Below, one piece after another: positions 36,968-45,888 of a DNA stretch of 64,000 nucleotides. Origin of the DNA: CAKZLS01 sp963701445 (GTDB taxonomy: Bacteria > Pseudomonadota > Alphaproteobacteria > Rhodospirillales > Defluviicoccaceae); NCBI GenBank assembly GCA_963701445.1, contig CAVPAM010000012.1, positions 1-64,000 of the forward strand, read 5' to 3'. The first letter of the stretch is position 1. Each line of letters opens with the position of its first letter. Position numbers and translations under genes: made by a program. The notes beneath the pieces are model-generated. The model saw nothing but the letters and a program-made list of their open reading frames with translations. It searched no databases and was not told where the DNA came from.

Positions 36968-37032
36968 CCGTCGGCTTTGTTCCAACTGGATTTCATTCAG
37001 GTCTCATAACAAATATATAAGGAGGGGCGCTT

Positions 37033-37410
37033 GTGGCGCGCGTTGCTGGCGTAAACATACCGACACAGAAACAAGTCGAGATAGCACTGACCTATATTCA
37101 TGGGATCGGCCGTAAGACGGCGAGGGATATTTGCACGAAGAGCGGAATTCCGTTCAATCGGCGAGTGAACGAACTCTCGGATGACGAGGTCATGCGGATT
37201 CGCGAACTGATTGATTCCGAGCTTCAGGTCGAGGGCGACCTTCGCCGCGAAGTGGCGATGAACATCAAGCGCCTGATGGATCTCGGATGCTACAGAGGCT
37301 TGAGACACCGCCGCGGCTTGCCCGTGCGGGGTCAGCGGAGTCACACGAACGCCCGTACCCGTAAAGGGCCGGCGAAGCCCATCGCGGGTAAGAAAAAGGC
37401 AACCAAATAG
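37033..37410 (+). CDS. rpsM: 30S ribosomal protein S13
   Basis: A 125-residue 30S head protein bridging to the 50S subunit. It uses a GTG start (ARVAGVNIPTQKQVEIALTY follows), supported by AAGGAGGGG. The family blocks are YIHGIGRKTARDIC, RGLRHRRGLPVRGQRSHTNA and a basic KGPAKPIAGKKKATK tail. Confidence 0.97.
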   Translation: MARVAGVNIPTQKQVEIALTYIHGIGRKTARDICTKSGIPFNRRVNELSDDEVMRIRELIDSELQVEGDLRREVAMNIKRLMDLGCYRGLRHRRGLPVRGQRSHTNARTRKGPAKPIAGKKKATK

Positions 37411-37427
37411 AAATTTAGGGTAAGTCG

Positions 37428-37820
37428 ATGGCCAAAGCTGGGACCCAGCGCGTGCGGCGACGCGAGCGTAGGAATATTGCTTCGGGGGTTGCGCACATCA
37501 GCGCGACCTTCAACAACACGATGATCACCATCGCCGATGCCCAGGGCAATGCCATTGCCTGGTCGTCCGCCGGTGGCCAGGGCTTCAAGGGCTCGCGCAA
37601 GTCGACGCCCTATGCCGCTCAGGTGGCGGCCGAGGACGCGGGACGCAAGGCCCAGGAGCATGGAATGAAGACGTTGGAGGTAGAGGTCAAGGGACCTGGC
37701 GCGGGCCGGGAGTTGGCGCTCCGCGCCTTGCAGTCCGTCGGCTTCACCATAACGGCGATCCGGGACGTGACCCCGATCCCCCACAATGGATGCCGTCCCA
37801 GGAAGCGCCGCCGGGTGTAA
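37428..37820 (+). CDS. rpsK: 30S ribosomal protein S11
   Basis: A 130-residue platform protein near the mRNA exit. The blocks are GVAHISATFNNTMITIADAQ, GFKGSRKSTPYAAQVAAEDA and the C-terminal RDVTPIPHNGCRPRKRRRV. It starts 17 bases after rpsM. Confidence 0.97.
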   Translation: MAKAGTQRVRRRERRNIASGVAHISATFNNTMITIADAQGNAIAWSSAGGQGFKGSRKSTPYAAQVAAEDAGRKAQEHGMKTLEVEVKGPGAGRELALRALQSVGFTITAIRDVTPIPHNGCRPRKRRRV

Positions 37821-37937
37821 ATCGCCGCGAGGTCGAGCGGTCTCGGCGGGTATTCGGTTCCGAGAGGGCCCGATCGTTGAAATTCAGGCTCTGAACATCG
37901 GAGCCGCTTTAGTTTGTCCGAAGGTGAGGTCGCACCC

Positions 37938-38954
37938 GTGATCCAAAAAAATTGGCAGGCGTTAATCAAACCCGCGAAACTCGACGTTGTTTCCGGGGCA
38001 GATCCAAAGCGTCTGGCGACCATTGTCGCCGAACCGCTTGAGCGAGGCTACGGATTGACCCTGGGCAATGCCCTGAGACGTGTCTTGCTGTCCTCGCTTC
38101 AGGGGGCCGCCGTCAGCGCAATTCAGATCGACGGTGTTTTGCACGAGTTCTCGAGCATTCCCGGCGTGCACGAGGATGTGACGGATATCGTGCTCAATAT
38201 CAAGTCGCTGGCGTTGCGGATGCACGGCGACGGCCCCAAGAGGATTTCGCTGGTGGCTGACGGCCCTTGCGAGGTGACGGCGGCGATGATCGAAACCGGT
38301 CACGATATCGAGGTGCTGAACCCGGAACTGGTGATCTGCACCATGGACAACGGCGCCCACCTGTCCATGGAGATGACGGTCGAGGCGGGAAAGGGCTACG
38401 TCCCGGTCGCGGCCGAGCGGTCCGATGACGCGCCGATCGGGTCCATCCCGGTGGACGCGGTGTACTCGCCGGTTCGCAAGGTCGCCTACAAGGTGGAAAA
38501 TACCCGCGTCGGCCAAGTCACCGACCACGACAAGTTGTCCATCGAGGTGAACACCAACGGTGCCGTCACGCCGGAAGACGCCGTGGCGCTGGCGGCCCGG
38601 ATCATCCAGGACCAGTTGCAATTGTTCATCAACTTCGAGGAGCCGAGATCGGCGATCGAGGAGGAGAAGAAGGACGAGCTTCCGTTCAACCGGAACCTGC
38701 TCCGCAAGGTGGACGAACTGGAGCTTTCGGTGCGTTCGGCCAATTGCCTGAAGAACGACAATATCATCTATATCGGCGACCTGGTTCAGAAAACCGAGGC
38801 CGACATGCTGCGGACCCCGAATTTCGGCCGGAAGTCCTTGAACGAGATCAAGGAGGTTCTTTCGCAGATGGGATTGCAACTCGGCATGGAGATCACGAGC
38901 TGGCCGCCCGAGAACATCGAAGAATTGGCCAAGCGGCTCGAAGAGCCCTACTAA
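37938..38954 (+). CDS. rpoA: DNA-directed RNA polymerase subunit alpha
   Basis: A 338-residue subunit from the chosen GTG start (IQKNWQALIKPAKLDVV follows), matching alphaproteobacterial RpoA in length. AAGGTGAGG lies eight bases upstream; a TTG in frame at 37914 is less likely. The N-terminal assembly domain contains GYGLTLGNALRRVLLSSLQG. The linker runs around residues 235-250 (SAIEEEKKDELPFNRNLLRK). The C-terminal domain holds ELSVRSANCLKNDNIIYIGD and GRKSLNEIKEVLSQMGLQLG, which bind UP elements and activators. Confidence 0.97.
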   Translation: MIQKNWQALIKPAKLDVVSGADPKRLATIVAEPLERGYGLTLGNALRRVLLSSLQGAAVSAIQIDGVLHEFSSIPGVHEDVTDIVLNIKSLALRMHGDGPKRISLVADGPCEVTAAMIETGHDIEVLNPELVICTMDNGAHLSMEMTVEAGKGYVPVAAERSDDAPIGSIPVDAVYSPVRKVAYKVENTRVGQVTDHDKLSIEVNTNGAVTPEDAVALAARIIQDQLQLFINFEEPRSAIEEEKKDELPFNRNLLRKVDELELSVRSANCLKNDNIIYIGDLVQKTEADMLRTPNFGRKSLNEIKEVLSQMGLQLGMEITSWPPENIEELAKRLEEPY

Positions 38955-38997
38955 CAGTCCCGCCGGCGGCTGGCCGGAAGAAGCAGGAGAAAGAGAT

Positions 38998-39429
38998 ATG
39001 CGTCACCGTATGAGCGGCCGCAAGCTGAACAGGACGAGCGCGCACCGAAAGGCCATGTTCGCCAATATGACGGTGTCGCTGCTCACCCATGAGCAGATCG
39101 TGACGACCTTGCCGAAGGCCAAGGAACTGCGCCGGGTCGCCGACCGCGTCATCACCCTTGGCAAGCGCGGCAACCTGCATGCGCGGCGCCAGGCCGCATC
39201 TTTTCTTCGCGACGACCATGCGGTTCGCAAGCTGTTCGATACCCTGGCGCAGCGCTATCAGTCCCGGAACGGCGGTTACACGCGCGTTCTGAAGGCGGGC
39301 TTCCGCTATGGCGACAATGCGCCGTTGGCGGTGATCGAACTCGTCGATCGCGATCACGATGCCAAGGGCGCCGCCGATCTCGCCAGGATCGCCGCGGAGC
39401 GCGAAGCCGCCGAAATGGAAGCGGCCTGA
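38998..39429 (+). CDS. rplQ: 50S ribosomal protein L17
   Basis: A 143-residue protein at the tunnel exit and the last gene of the superoperon. It starts MRHRMSGRKLNRTSAHRKAM. The signature LLTHEQIVTTLPKAKELRRV is followed by GYTRVLKAGFRYGDNAPLAV and VIELVDRD. AGCAGGAGAAAGAG precedes the start. No strong terminator is visible before the next gene, 45 bases on. Confidence 0.96.
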   Translation: MRHRMSGRKLNRTSAHRKAMFANMTVSLLTHEQIVTTLPKAKELRRVADRVITLGKRGNLHARRQAASFLRDDHAVRKLFDTLAQRYQSRNGGYTRVLKAGFRYGDNAPLAVIELVDRDHDAKGAADLARIAAEREAAEMEAA

Positions 39430-39473
39430 CCCCATCCCCATTCGACGCCCGGAGAGGGGTCGATGAAGGCCGG

Positions 39474-40907
39474 ATGACTCCGATTGCGGCGCATTTTTCT
39501 GTCCGGGTGGCGCTGATTGCCGTCGCCCTGGTGCTGGCGGGGTGCCCTTTCCGGAACGCCCACGCGGAGGCCGAGGCGCCCACGTCGCGTCAACAGATCC
39601 GTCTTTCGTTCGCACCTGTCGTCGAGCGCGCCGCTCCCGCCGTCGCGAATATCTACAGCCGCAAGGTCGTTCGCCAGCGCAGTGTCCCGCCGCTGTTTCA
39701 GGATCCGTTTTTCCGCCGGTTTTTCGGACAGGGTTTCGGGCAGGGCGTGCCGCGATCCCGCATCGAGAACAGCCTGGGATCGGGGGTGGTGGTGGACGCC
39801 TCGGGCATCATTGTCACCAACCATCACGTGGTCTCCGGAGCCGACGAGATTACTGTTGTTCTCGCCGATCGCCGGGAATTCGAAGCCGAGCTGATCGGAT
39901 CGGACGAGCGAACGGATCTTGCCATCCTGCGGGTGGACACGGGCGGCGAACGGCTCCCGTTTCTCGAACTGCGGGATTCAGACGACGTTCAGGTTGGCGA
40001 TCTGGTTCTGGCTATCGGCAATCCCTTCGGCGTCGGCCAGACGGTCACCAGCGGGATCGTATCGGCGCTGGCCCAGACGCGGGTGGGCGTCACCGACCTT
40101 AATTTCTTTATCCAGACCGACGCCGCCATCAATCCCGGCAACTCGGGCGGCGCCCTGGTGGACGTGGAAGGCCGGTTGATCGGGGTCAACACCGCCATCT
40201 ATTCGCGAAGCGGCGGCTCGCTCGGCATCGGGTTCGCGGTTCCCTCCAATATGGTTCGCCAAGTGGTCTCGGGGTTCATGGCGGGGGGCCGCGTGGTGCG
40301 GCCCTGGCTGGGCGCCTGGGGCAAAACCGTTTCCGCGGACATCGCCTATTCCCTCGGCATGAAGCGCCCCACCGGCGTGCTGGTCGAAGAAATCTACCCG
40401 GACGGCCCCGCCGACAAGGCAGGGATCCAGATCGGCGATGTCCTGCTCGGGGTCAATGGTCAGGCCACCGACGATACCGAGTCCCTCAATTACCGTATCG
40501 CCACGTTGTCCGCCGGCGGCCAGGCGACCCTCGAGTATCTGAGAAAGGGAGCCGAGAAGGCGGCGACGATCACGCTTCAGGCGCCACCCGAGCAACCACC
40601 CCGCGATACCTCCGACCTGGAGGGGCCGCATCCCTTCGCCGGGGCGACCGTCGCCAACATGTCGCCGGCCCTGGCGGACGAAATGGGCATGGGGCGGTTT
40701 CGTCCCGGTGTGATCATTCTCCAGGTTCGCGGACGCTGGACCGCCGCGCGGCTGGGCTTCCGTCCTGGCGACATGATTCTTGAACTCAACGGTGAACGGA
40801 TGGTCTCGGTGGAAACGCTGAAACAAAGAGTCGCCCAATCCGCCGGCCCTTGGCGGATCGTGCTCAGGCGAGGCGACAAGAACCTCCGCCTGGTTGTCGA
40901 CGGTTAG
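39474..40907 (+). CDS. Do-like (DegP/HtrA) periplasmic serine protease
   Basis: A 477-residue trypsin-fold protease with two PDZ domains, for envelope protein quality control. The N-terminal signal segment (about residues 9-30) reads ALIAVALVLAGCPFRNAHAE: LAGC could be a lipobox, or AHA-EA a type I cleavage site. The triad is H118 (TNHHVV), D148 (TDLAIL) and S224 (GNSGGALVD). PDZ1 covers roughly residues 280-375 (RPWLGAWGKTVSADIAYSLG) and PDZ2 the last 90. The extended loop with QDPFFRRFFGQGFGQG is the LA-loop region, which controls activity. It lies 45 bases after rplQ and just before rarA. Confidence 0.93.
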   Translation: MTPIAAHFSVRVALIAVALVLAGCPFRNAHAEAEAPTSRQQIRLSFAPVVERAAPAVANIYSRKVVRQRSVPPLFQDPFFRRFFGQGFGQGVPRSRIENSLGSGVVVDASGIIVTNHHVVSGADEITVVLADRREFEAELIGSDERTDLAILRVDTGGERLPFLELRDSDDVQVGDLVLAIGNPFGVGQTVTSGIVSALAQTRVGVTDLNFFIQTDAAINPGNSGGALVDVEGRLIGVNTAIYSRSGGSLGIGFAVPSNMVRQVVSGFMAGGRVVRPWLGAWGKTVSADIAYSLGMKRPTGVLVEEIYPDGPADKAGIQIGDVLLGVNGQATDDTESLNYRIATLSAGGQATLEYLRKGAEKAATITLQAPPEQPPRDTSDLEGPHPFAGATVANMSPALADEMGMGRFRPGVIILQVRGRWTAARLGFRPGDMILELNGERMVSVETLKQRVAQSAGPWRIVLRRGDKNLRLVVDG

Positions 40908-40914
40908 GGGATCG

Positions 40915-42204
40915 ATGGCCGGCCTTTTCGACTCCCGGGCGCCGCGGCCTCTCGCCGACAGGCTGAGACCGGAGAGCCTGGACGCGGTGGTGGGCCAGGA
41001 TCATCTCTTGTCGCCGGATGGAGCCATCGGCCGGATGATCCAGTCCGGCCGGCTCAAGTCCGCAATCCTTTGGGGGCCGCCCGGATCCGGCAAGACCACC
41101 ATCGCCCGTCTGTTGGCCGAGCACACGGACCTCGAATTCGAACCGTTGTCGGCGGTGTTTTCCGGCGTGGCCGATTTGCGCAAGGTGTTCGACGCGGCCC
41201 GCAAGCGCCGCGAGGTGGGGCGGGGAACGCTCCTGTTCATCGACGAGATCCACCGCTTCAATCGCTCCCAGCAGGACGCGTTCCTTCCCTATGTGGAGGA
41301 CGGCACCGTGATCCTGGTGGGCGCCACCACGGAAAACCCCTCGTTCGAACTCAACGCGCCTCTGCTATCGCGGTGCCAGGTGCTGGTCCTCAACCGCCTC
41401 GGCGACGAGGCGCTTGAACGGATCCTGGAGCGCGCCGAACGGGAATTGGGCCGCCCCCTGCCTTTGGACGCGGACGCGCGGACGGCGCTCCGGGCCATGG
41501 CCGATGGCGACGGGCGCTATCTGCTCAACATGGCGGAGGCGCTGGCGGACCTGCCGGCGGACGCGGCCCTCGATCCGGCCGGTCTGGCGGTGGCCGTGCA
41601 GCACCGCATGCCGATCTACGACAAGGGCCAGGAGAGCCACTACAACCTCATCAGTGCCCTGCACAAATCGTTGAGGGGATCCGACACCGACGCCGCGCTG
41701 TACTGGTTCGCGCGGATGATGGTTGGCGGCGAGGATCCCCGGTACATCGCCCGCCGGCTGGTCCGGTTCGCGTCGGAGGATGTGGGGCTCGCCGATCCGC
41801 AAGCGCTGGTCCAGGCGTTGGCCGCCTGGGACGCGTACGAGCGCCTGGGTTCGCCCGAGGGCGAACTGGCGCTGGTCCAGTGCCTGATCTACCTGGGCTC
41901 GGCGCCCAAGTCCAACGCCGCCTACAAGGCCGAGGCGGCGGCAAGGCGGGCGGCGCGCGAGACCGGATCGCTGATGCCGCCCCTGCACATCGTCAACGCG
42001 CCGACGCGGATGATGCGCGAGCTCGGCTACGGCAAGGGCTACGAGTACGATCACGACACCCCCGAGGGGTTCTCCGGCCAGAATTACTTCCCGGACGGCA
42101 TGCCCCGCCGACGCCTCTACCGCCCCGGCAACCGCGGCTTCGAACGCGACATCGCCGAGCGGCTGAAATACTGGGACAAACTCCGCGCGGCTAAGGGCGA
42201 ATAA
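40915..42204 (+). CDS. rarA: Replication-associated recombination protein A (RarA/MgsA) AAA ATPase
   Basis: A 429-residue homologue of bacterial RarA and eukaryotic Mgs1/WRNIP1, acting at stalled replication forks. It begins MAGLFDSRAPRPLADRLRPE. The AAA motor has Walker A GPPGSGKTTIARLLA, Walker B LLFIDEIHRFNRSQQD and sensor 1 ILVGATTENPSFELN. The C-terminal tetramerisation part contains SDTDAALYWFARMMVGGEDP and GYEYDHDTPEGFSGQNYFPD. The ATG at 40915 follows AGGGGATCG just after the protease stop. Linkage to a Do-like protease gene is seen in other alphaproteobacteria. Confidence 0.95.
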   Translation: MAGLFDSRAPRPLADRLRPESLDAVVGQDHLLSPDGAIGRMIQSGRLKSAILWGPPGSGKTTIARLLAEHTDLEFEPLSAVFSGVADLRKVFDAARKRREVGRGTLLFIDEIHRFNRSQQDAFLPYVEDGTVILVGATTENPSFELNAPLLSRCQVLVLNRLGDEALERILERAERELGRPLPLDADARTALRAMADGDGRYLLNMAEALADLPADAALDPAGLAVAVQHRMPIYDKGQESHYNLISALHKSLRGSDTDAALYWFARMMVGGEDPRYIARRLVRFASEDVGLADPQALVQALAAWDAYERLGSPEGELALVQCLIYLGSAPKSNAAYKAEAAARRAARETGSLMPPLHIVNAPTRMMRELGYGKGYEYDHDTPEGFSGQNYFPDGMPRRRLYRPGNRGFERDIAERLKYWDKLRAAKGE

Positions 42205-42254
42205 CCCTCTAAATCCCTTGACCGTGACCGGTGACGGCTGTTCAAGTGCCCGGC

Positions 42255-43466
42255 ATGGAGGTTTACCTGATCATCGGGGCGGCGCTGTTTTTCTTCGGCG
42301 TCCTATTGTCGCCGATTGCGCTCAAGACCGGCGCTCCGCTGCTTTTGCTATTCCTGTTGATCGGCATTCTGATTGGCGAGGATGGCCCGGGGGGCATCGA
42401 CTGGGATGACTTCGAGCTTGCCTACGATATCGGCAGCATCGCCCTCGCCATCATCCTGTTCTCCGGCGGCCTCGAGACCCACTTGGTCGACGTCAAGAAG
42501 GCCTGGGCGCCTTCGCTGTCGCTGGCCACTCTCGGCGTCTGCCTGACCACCGGGATTGTCGCCGGAGCGTTGGTCGTTCTGCTCGATTTTCCCTGGGACC
42601 GGGCGCTGCTGTCCGGCGCGGTGGTGGGGTCCACCGATGCGGCCGCCACGTTCATGCTGTTGCAGCAACGCGCGATCAACCTCAAGGGTCGCGCAAAGGA
42701 GACCATCCTCCTGGAATCGGGCATCAACGACCCTGTCGCCATTTTCTTGACCGTGGTTTTCGTCAGTATTGTCGACTTCGGGTTCGAGAGCCTGGGCTGG
42801 TCGACGGCGCTGATCCTTGCATCGCAGCTCGGGCTGGGGGTGCTGTTTGGTCTCGGCGGCGGGGTTGCCCTGGTCTGGATGGTGAACCACATTCGGTTCC
42901 CGGCCGGCCTGTATTCGGTGTTCGTCCTCTCGGGCGGATTGCTGCTGTTCGGGACTACGGCGTGGCTCGGAGGCAGCGGTTTTCTTGCTGTCTACATCTG
43001 CGGCGTTGTGGTCAGCGCTCGGTGCACACAGCCGTTGGAGCGTATTCTCAACGTTCACGGCGCCCTGGCGTGGTTTAGTCAGATCGGATTGTTCCTGATG
43101 CTGGGCCTCCTGGTGACGCCACGGGATTTGCCGGCGGAAATCCCGGATGCCCTCGTGATCGCCGGGATTCTCATGTTCGTTGCGCGACCGGTGGCATCGA
43201 TCGTTTGTTTGGCTGGGATGGGTTTCCCTCTGCGTGAACAACTGTTCATTGGCTGGGTCGGTCTCCGTGGGGCGGTTCCGATCTTTCTCGCCATCATTCC
43301 CGTCATCAGCGCTGGACCGATTGCGGTCGACTTTTTCAACGAGATCTTCATCATCGTGATTGCATCGCTGGTGCTCCAGGGATGGACGATTCCGCTCGCG
43401 GCCAAGTTCCTCAAGGTGGAGCGGCCGCCCGAAACGGCGGAGGTCACGGGCGCCAACGATGGATGA
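42255..43466 (+). CDS. Cation/proton antiporter, CPA1 NhaP2-like, without C-terminal TrkA domain
   Basis: An inner-membrane exchanger of Na+ or K+ for protons, about 403 residues with some 12 hydrophobic segments. The ion-site region has GSTDAAATFMLL and LLESGINDPVAIFLTVVFV, the typical ND motif of the CPA superfamily. A second charged block is GWVGLRGAVPIFLAIIP. The C-terminus stops at KVERPPETAEVTGANDG, so the TrkA-C and regulatory domains of E. coli NhaP2 are missing. I prefer ATG 42255 (MEVYLIIGAALFFFG); a GTG at 42231 is in frame and neither has a good ribosome site. Ion specificity cannot be read from sequence. Confidence 0.88.
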   Translation: MEVYLIIGAALFFFGVLLSPIALKTGAPLLLLFLLIGILIGEDGPGGIDWDDFELAYDIGSIALAIILFSGGLETHLVDVKKAWAPSLSLATLGVCLTTGIVAGALVVLLDFPWDRALLSGAVVGSTDAAATFMLLQQRAINLKGRAKETILLESGINDPVAIFLTVVFVSIVDFGFESLGWSTALILASQLGLGVLFGLGGGVALVWMVNHIRFPAGLYSVFVLSGGLLLFGTTAWLGGSGFLAVYICGVVVSARCTQPLERILNVHGALAWFSQIGLFLMLGLLVTPRDLPAEIPDALVIAGILMFVARPVASIVCLAGMGFPLREQLFIGWVGLRGAVPIFLAIIPVISAGPIAVDFFNEIFIIVIASLVLQGWTIPLAAKFLKVERPPETAEVTGANDG

Positions 43467-43580
43467 GCACGCAGCTTCGGATCCGGAGAGGAGCAAAGGC
43501 GCGCAATTCCGCGGGCGATATTATTGACGGCTTGGTCCGGTGGTCCCAATGACTGTCGCTATGACACTCTGGAGTAGGAA

Positions 43581-44144
43581 ATGATGCGGTGGATGTGGAC
43601 TTGTTTGATTGTAGCGGGTTTGGCAGCCTGCGAGAGTGTTTCGACGCGCTCGGATCACGATCCGGCGGCTGATTTTTCCGGCTACCGCACCTACGCCTGG
43701 GTCACCGAGGAGTTGATGGTCCAGCCCCGGGCGTCCACCGATCCGAGCGTCAGCCCGCTGGCGCAGCAGCGTATCCATGACGCCATCGACCGTGCCCTGG
43801 GGGCCAAGGGCTTCATCGAGGACCCGGCGTCGCCGGACTTTGTCGTCGCCTTTACCGTCGGGCTTCGAGACCGGGTACGGGTGGATCACTGGGGGCCCTA
43901 TGGCGGCTTCTACCGGCCCTATGGCCGGTACGGCGGGGTCGGCATGGGTTACAACCGATCCACGGTCACCAACTACACCGAGGGAACGCTGGCCATCGAC
44001 GTATTCGACGGCCAGACCCGGCGCGCGGTTTGGAATGGCAGCGCCACGAAGATCGTCGACGAGCGCGACGACCGGCCCGAGGAGATCCAGAAGATCGTCA
44101 ACTCCATCCTCGCCGACTTCCCGCCCGGGCGGAGCGACCGGTAA
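43581..44144 (+). CDS. DUF4136 lipoprotein
   Basis: A 187-residue predicted lipoprotein. The signal peptide MMRWMWTCLIVAGLAACESV ends in the lipobox LAAC at residues 14-17. The mature part has the DUF4136 entry DFSGYRTYAWV and the core DRALGAKGFIEDPASPDFVV. A glycine/tyrosine-rich insert follows (GPYGGFYRPYGRYGGVGMGY), and then the C-terminal TLAIDVFDGQTRRAVWNGSA. Function in the family is unknown; location is probably the outer membrane, periplasmic side. The ribosome site is CTGGAGTAGGAA; a second ATG lies directly after the first. It is convergent with the TRAP binding-protein gene, 25 bases between stops. Confidence 0.88.
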   Translation: MMRWMWTCLIVAGLAACESVSTRSDHDPAADFSGYRTYAWVTEELMVQPRASTDPSVSPLAQQRIHDAIDRALGAKGFIEDPASPDFVVAFTVGLRDRVRVDHWGPYGGFYRPYGRYGGVGMGYNRSTVTNYTEGTLAIDVFDGQTRRAVWNGSATKIVDERDDRPEEIQKIVNSILADFPPGRSDR

Positions 44145-44169
44145 GGCTCGCGACGACCCCGCCCGATGC

Positions 44170-45252
44170 TCAGGTGTCGCCGACCCGTTGGCGGGCGTCC
44201 ATGAAACCGCCCTCGGCCCTGGGCGCATAGGCGCGCGCCGTTTCCAAAAACGGTTTGAACGAGGCGTGCACCTTTGCCGTCATTGCGTCGGTCTGTCCCA
44301 GTTCTTCCAGCACGTCGCGGGAGTAACCCGCCATAACCGCGAGGATTTCGTCGTTGAACCGGCGCAGTTCCACGCCATGCTCCTTGAGCAGCGGTTGCAG
44401 GGAAATGGCGTTGTGATACGTGAAGTCGGCGAGGGTTTCGTCCGACGTGGCCTTGGCGGCGACGCGGATGGCGGCTTGAAAGTCCGATGGCAAGCCCTCG
44501 TAAACCGACTTGTTGGCGATGATTTCCAGCCCCGGTCCGGGTTCGTGGATGCCCGGCATGTAGTAGTACTTGGCGCCGCGATAGAGGCCGAAGGCCAGGT
44601 CGTTCCAGGGACCGATCCAATCGGCGCCGTCGACGGCGCCGCTCATGAGCGCCGGACCGATTTCGCCGGGCGGAACCATCACCGTGGTGACGCCCATGCG
44701 TCTCAGCACCTCGCCGCCGAGGCCGGCGATGCGGAACTTGAGGCCGCGGAAATCATCGGGCGTATTGACCTCCTTGCGGAACCAGCCACCCGCCTGGGTG
44801 CCGCTGGAGCCGGCATAGAACGGCTGAATTCCGAACGGCGCGTAGGTTTCCTCCCACAGTGCCTGGCCGCCACCGAAGTAGATCCACGCCGCCTGCTCCT
44901 GCGCCGTCAGCCCGAATGGAACGCCGGTGAAATAGTTGAACGCTTTCTGTTTGCCCACCCAGTAGTAGGGGGTGGAATGGCAGAGGTCGGCCGTGCCGTT
45001 GGACACCGCGTCCATGGATTCGAAAGGCGGTACCAGATCGCCGGCGCCATAGAGCTTGATACTCAGGCGGCCATCGGTGAGCGCCGTCACGTTTTCAACG
45101 AATCGCTCTGCGTTGATGCCGACACCCGGCGTTTTCTTGGGCCACGTCATGACCATGATGAGTTCGCGCCGGCCCTGGGCAATGGCCGGCGCCGACAGAG
45201 TGGCCGAGGCGGCGCCGATCGCGGCGGATGTCAGGAACGTTCGTCTTTTCAT
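44170..45252 (-). CDS. TRAP transporter substrate-binding protein, TakP/DctP family, orphan
   Basis: A 360-residue periplasmic solute receptor. The N-terminus MKRRTFLTSAAIGAASATLS has a twin-arginine-like signal ending near APAIAQ. The body has the DctP hallmark blocks LSIKLYGAGDLVPPFESMDA and FRGLKFRIAGLGGEVLRRMG, and a dimer-type C-terminal helix. The segment DGADWIGPWNDLAFGLYRGA resembles 2-oxoacid binders such as TakP of Rhodobacter, so a keto acid ligand is possible but not shown. No DctQ or DctM gene flanks it, so it must share membrane subunits encoded elsewhere, or serve as an extra receptor. GGAGAGAGACGACCC precedes the ATG at 45250-45252. Confidence 0.9.
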   Translation of the reverse strand: MKRRTFLTSAAIGAASATLSAPAIAQGRRELIMVMTWPKKTPGVGINAERFVENVTALTDGRLSIKLYGAGDLVPPFESMDAVSNGTADLCHSTPYYWVGKQKAFNYFTGVPFGLTAQEQAAWIYFGGGQALWEETYAPFGIQPFYAGSSGTQAGGWFRKEVNTPDDFRGLKFRIAGLGGEVLRRMGVTTVMVPPGEIGPALMSGAVDGADWIGPWNDLAFGLYRGAKYYYMPGIHEPGPGLEIIANKSVYEGLPSDFQAAIRVAAKATSDETLADFTYHNAISLQPLLKEHGVELRRFNDEILAVMAGYSRDVLEELGQTDAMTAKVHASFKPFLETARAYAPRAEGGFMDARQRVGDT

Positions 45253-45317
45253 GGGTCGTCTCTCTCCAGCCGCCGGCTATTTTAATCGGCGTTTCTTCGT
45301 GGGCCGCAATTCGTTCT

Positions 45318-45647
45318 CTACCGTGGTTTCATTTTGGTGGCGCGCGCTCCGGGAGGCAACCTTCCAATGTCGTTGTTGTAGTAACGGTTCATGTCGTATC
45401 GGGGCGTGGACACCGGGTTGCTGGGAGGCAATGCCGGACTTGACCGGGGCACCGGTGCGGCGCGGGTGATCGTCGAACGGTTCCCAAAACTGCCGCTTTG
45501 GGATCCGCCGCCGATGGTTCCGCCGCCGATGCCGCCCCCGGACGGGGATCCCACCGAACCGCCCCGGCCCTGAGCGTCCGCCGACCAAGGGGACGCCATC
45601 GCCACCGCGGCCGTTAGCAGCGCCGCGATCGCAATCATCTTTGTCAT
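45318..45647 (-). CDS. Small secreted glycine-rich protein of unknown function
   Basis: A 109-residue open frame with a clear signal peptide (MTKMIAIAALLTAAVAMASP, cleavage probably after SADA) and a good ribosome site AAAGGGAAAACCC. The mature protein is low-complexity: a glycine/serine stretch (GGGIGGGTIGGGSQSGSFGN), then proline- and arginine-rich sequence with a MNRYYNND patch, and a basic end. I recognise no family. It is on the same strand as the downstream TRAP receptor gene, 65 bases away, and may be part of the same transcript. Codon use is in keeping with the neighbours. Confidence 0.65.
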   Translation of the reverse strand: MTKMIAIAALLTAAVAMASPWSADAQGRGGSVGSPSGGGIGGGTIGGGSQSGSFGNRSTITRAAPVPRSSPALPPSNPVSTPRYDMNRYYNNDIGRLPPGARATKMKPR

Positions 45648-45888
45648 GGGTTTTCCCTTTGGTTACCGACAAAATTTGGGCCCGCCGCCGCGCGGGTTCA
45701 AGGAGGGACAGGGTGCCGGCCCGGCATCGAGCCTGGCATCGAGCGAGATGCCGCGAAAGGGCGAAGAACTCGATGGTGCATGGGCCGCAATCCTATGTGG
45801 CGATAGTGACGCAACCGGGGAAAACTCTCTATAGTGAGGGAGGCGCGGAGCAGGGGCCGCGATGTCCACATAGGGGATGAACCGACCC

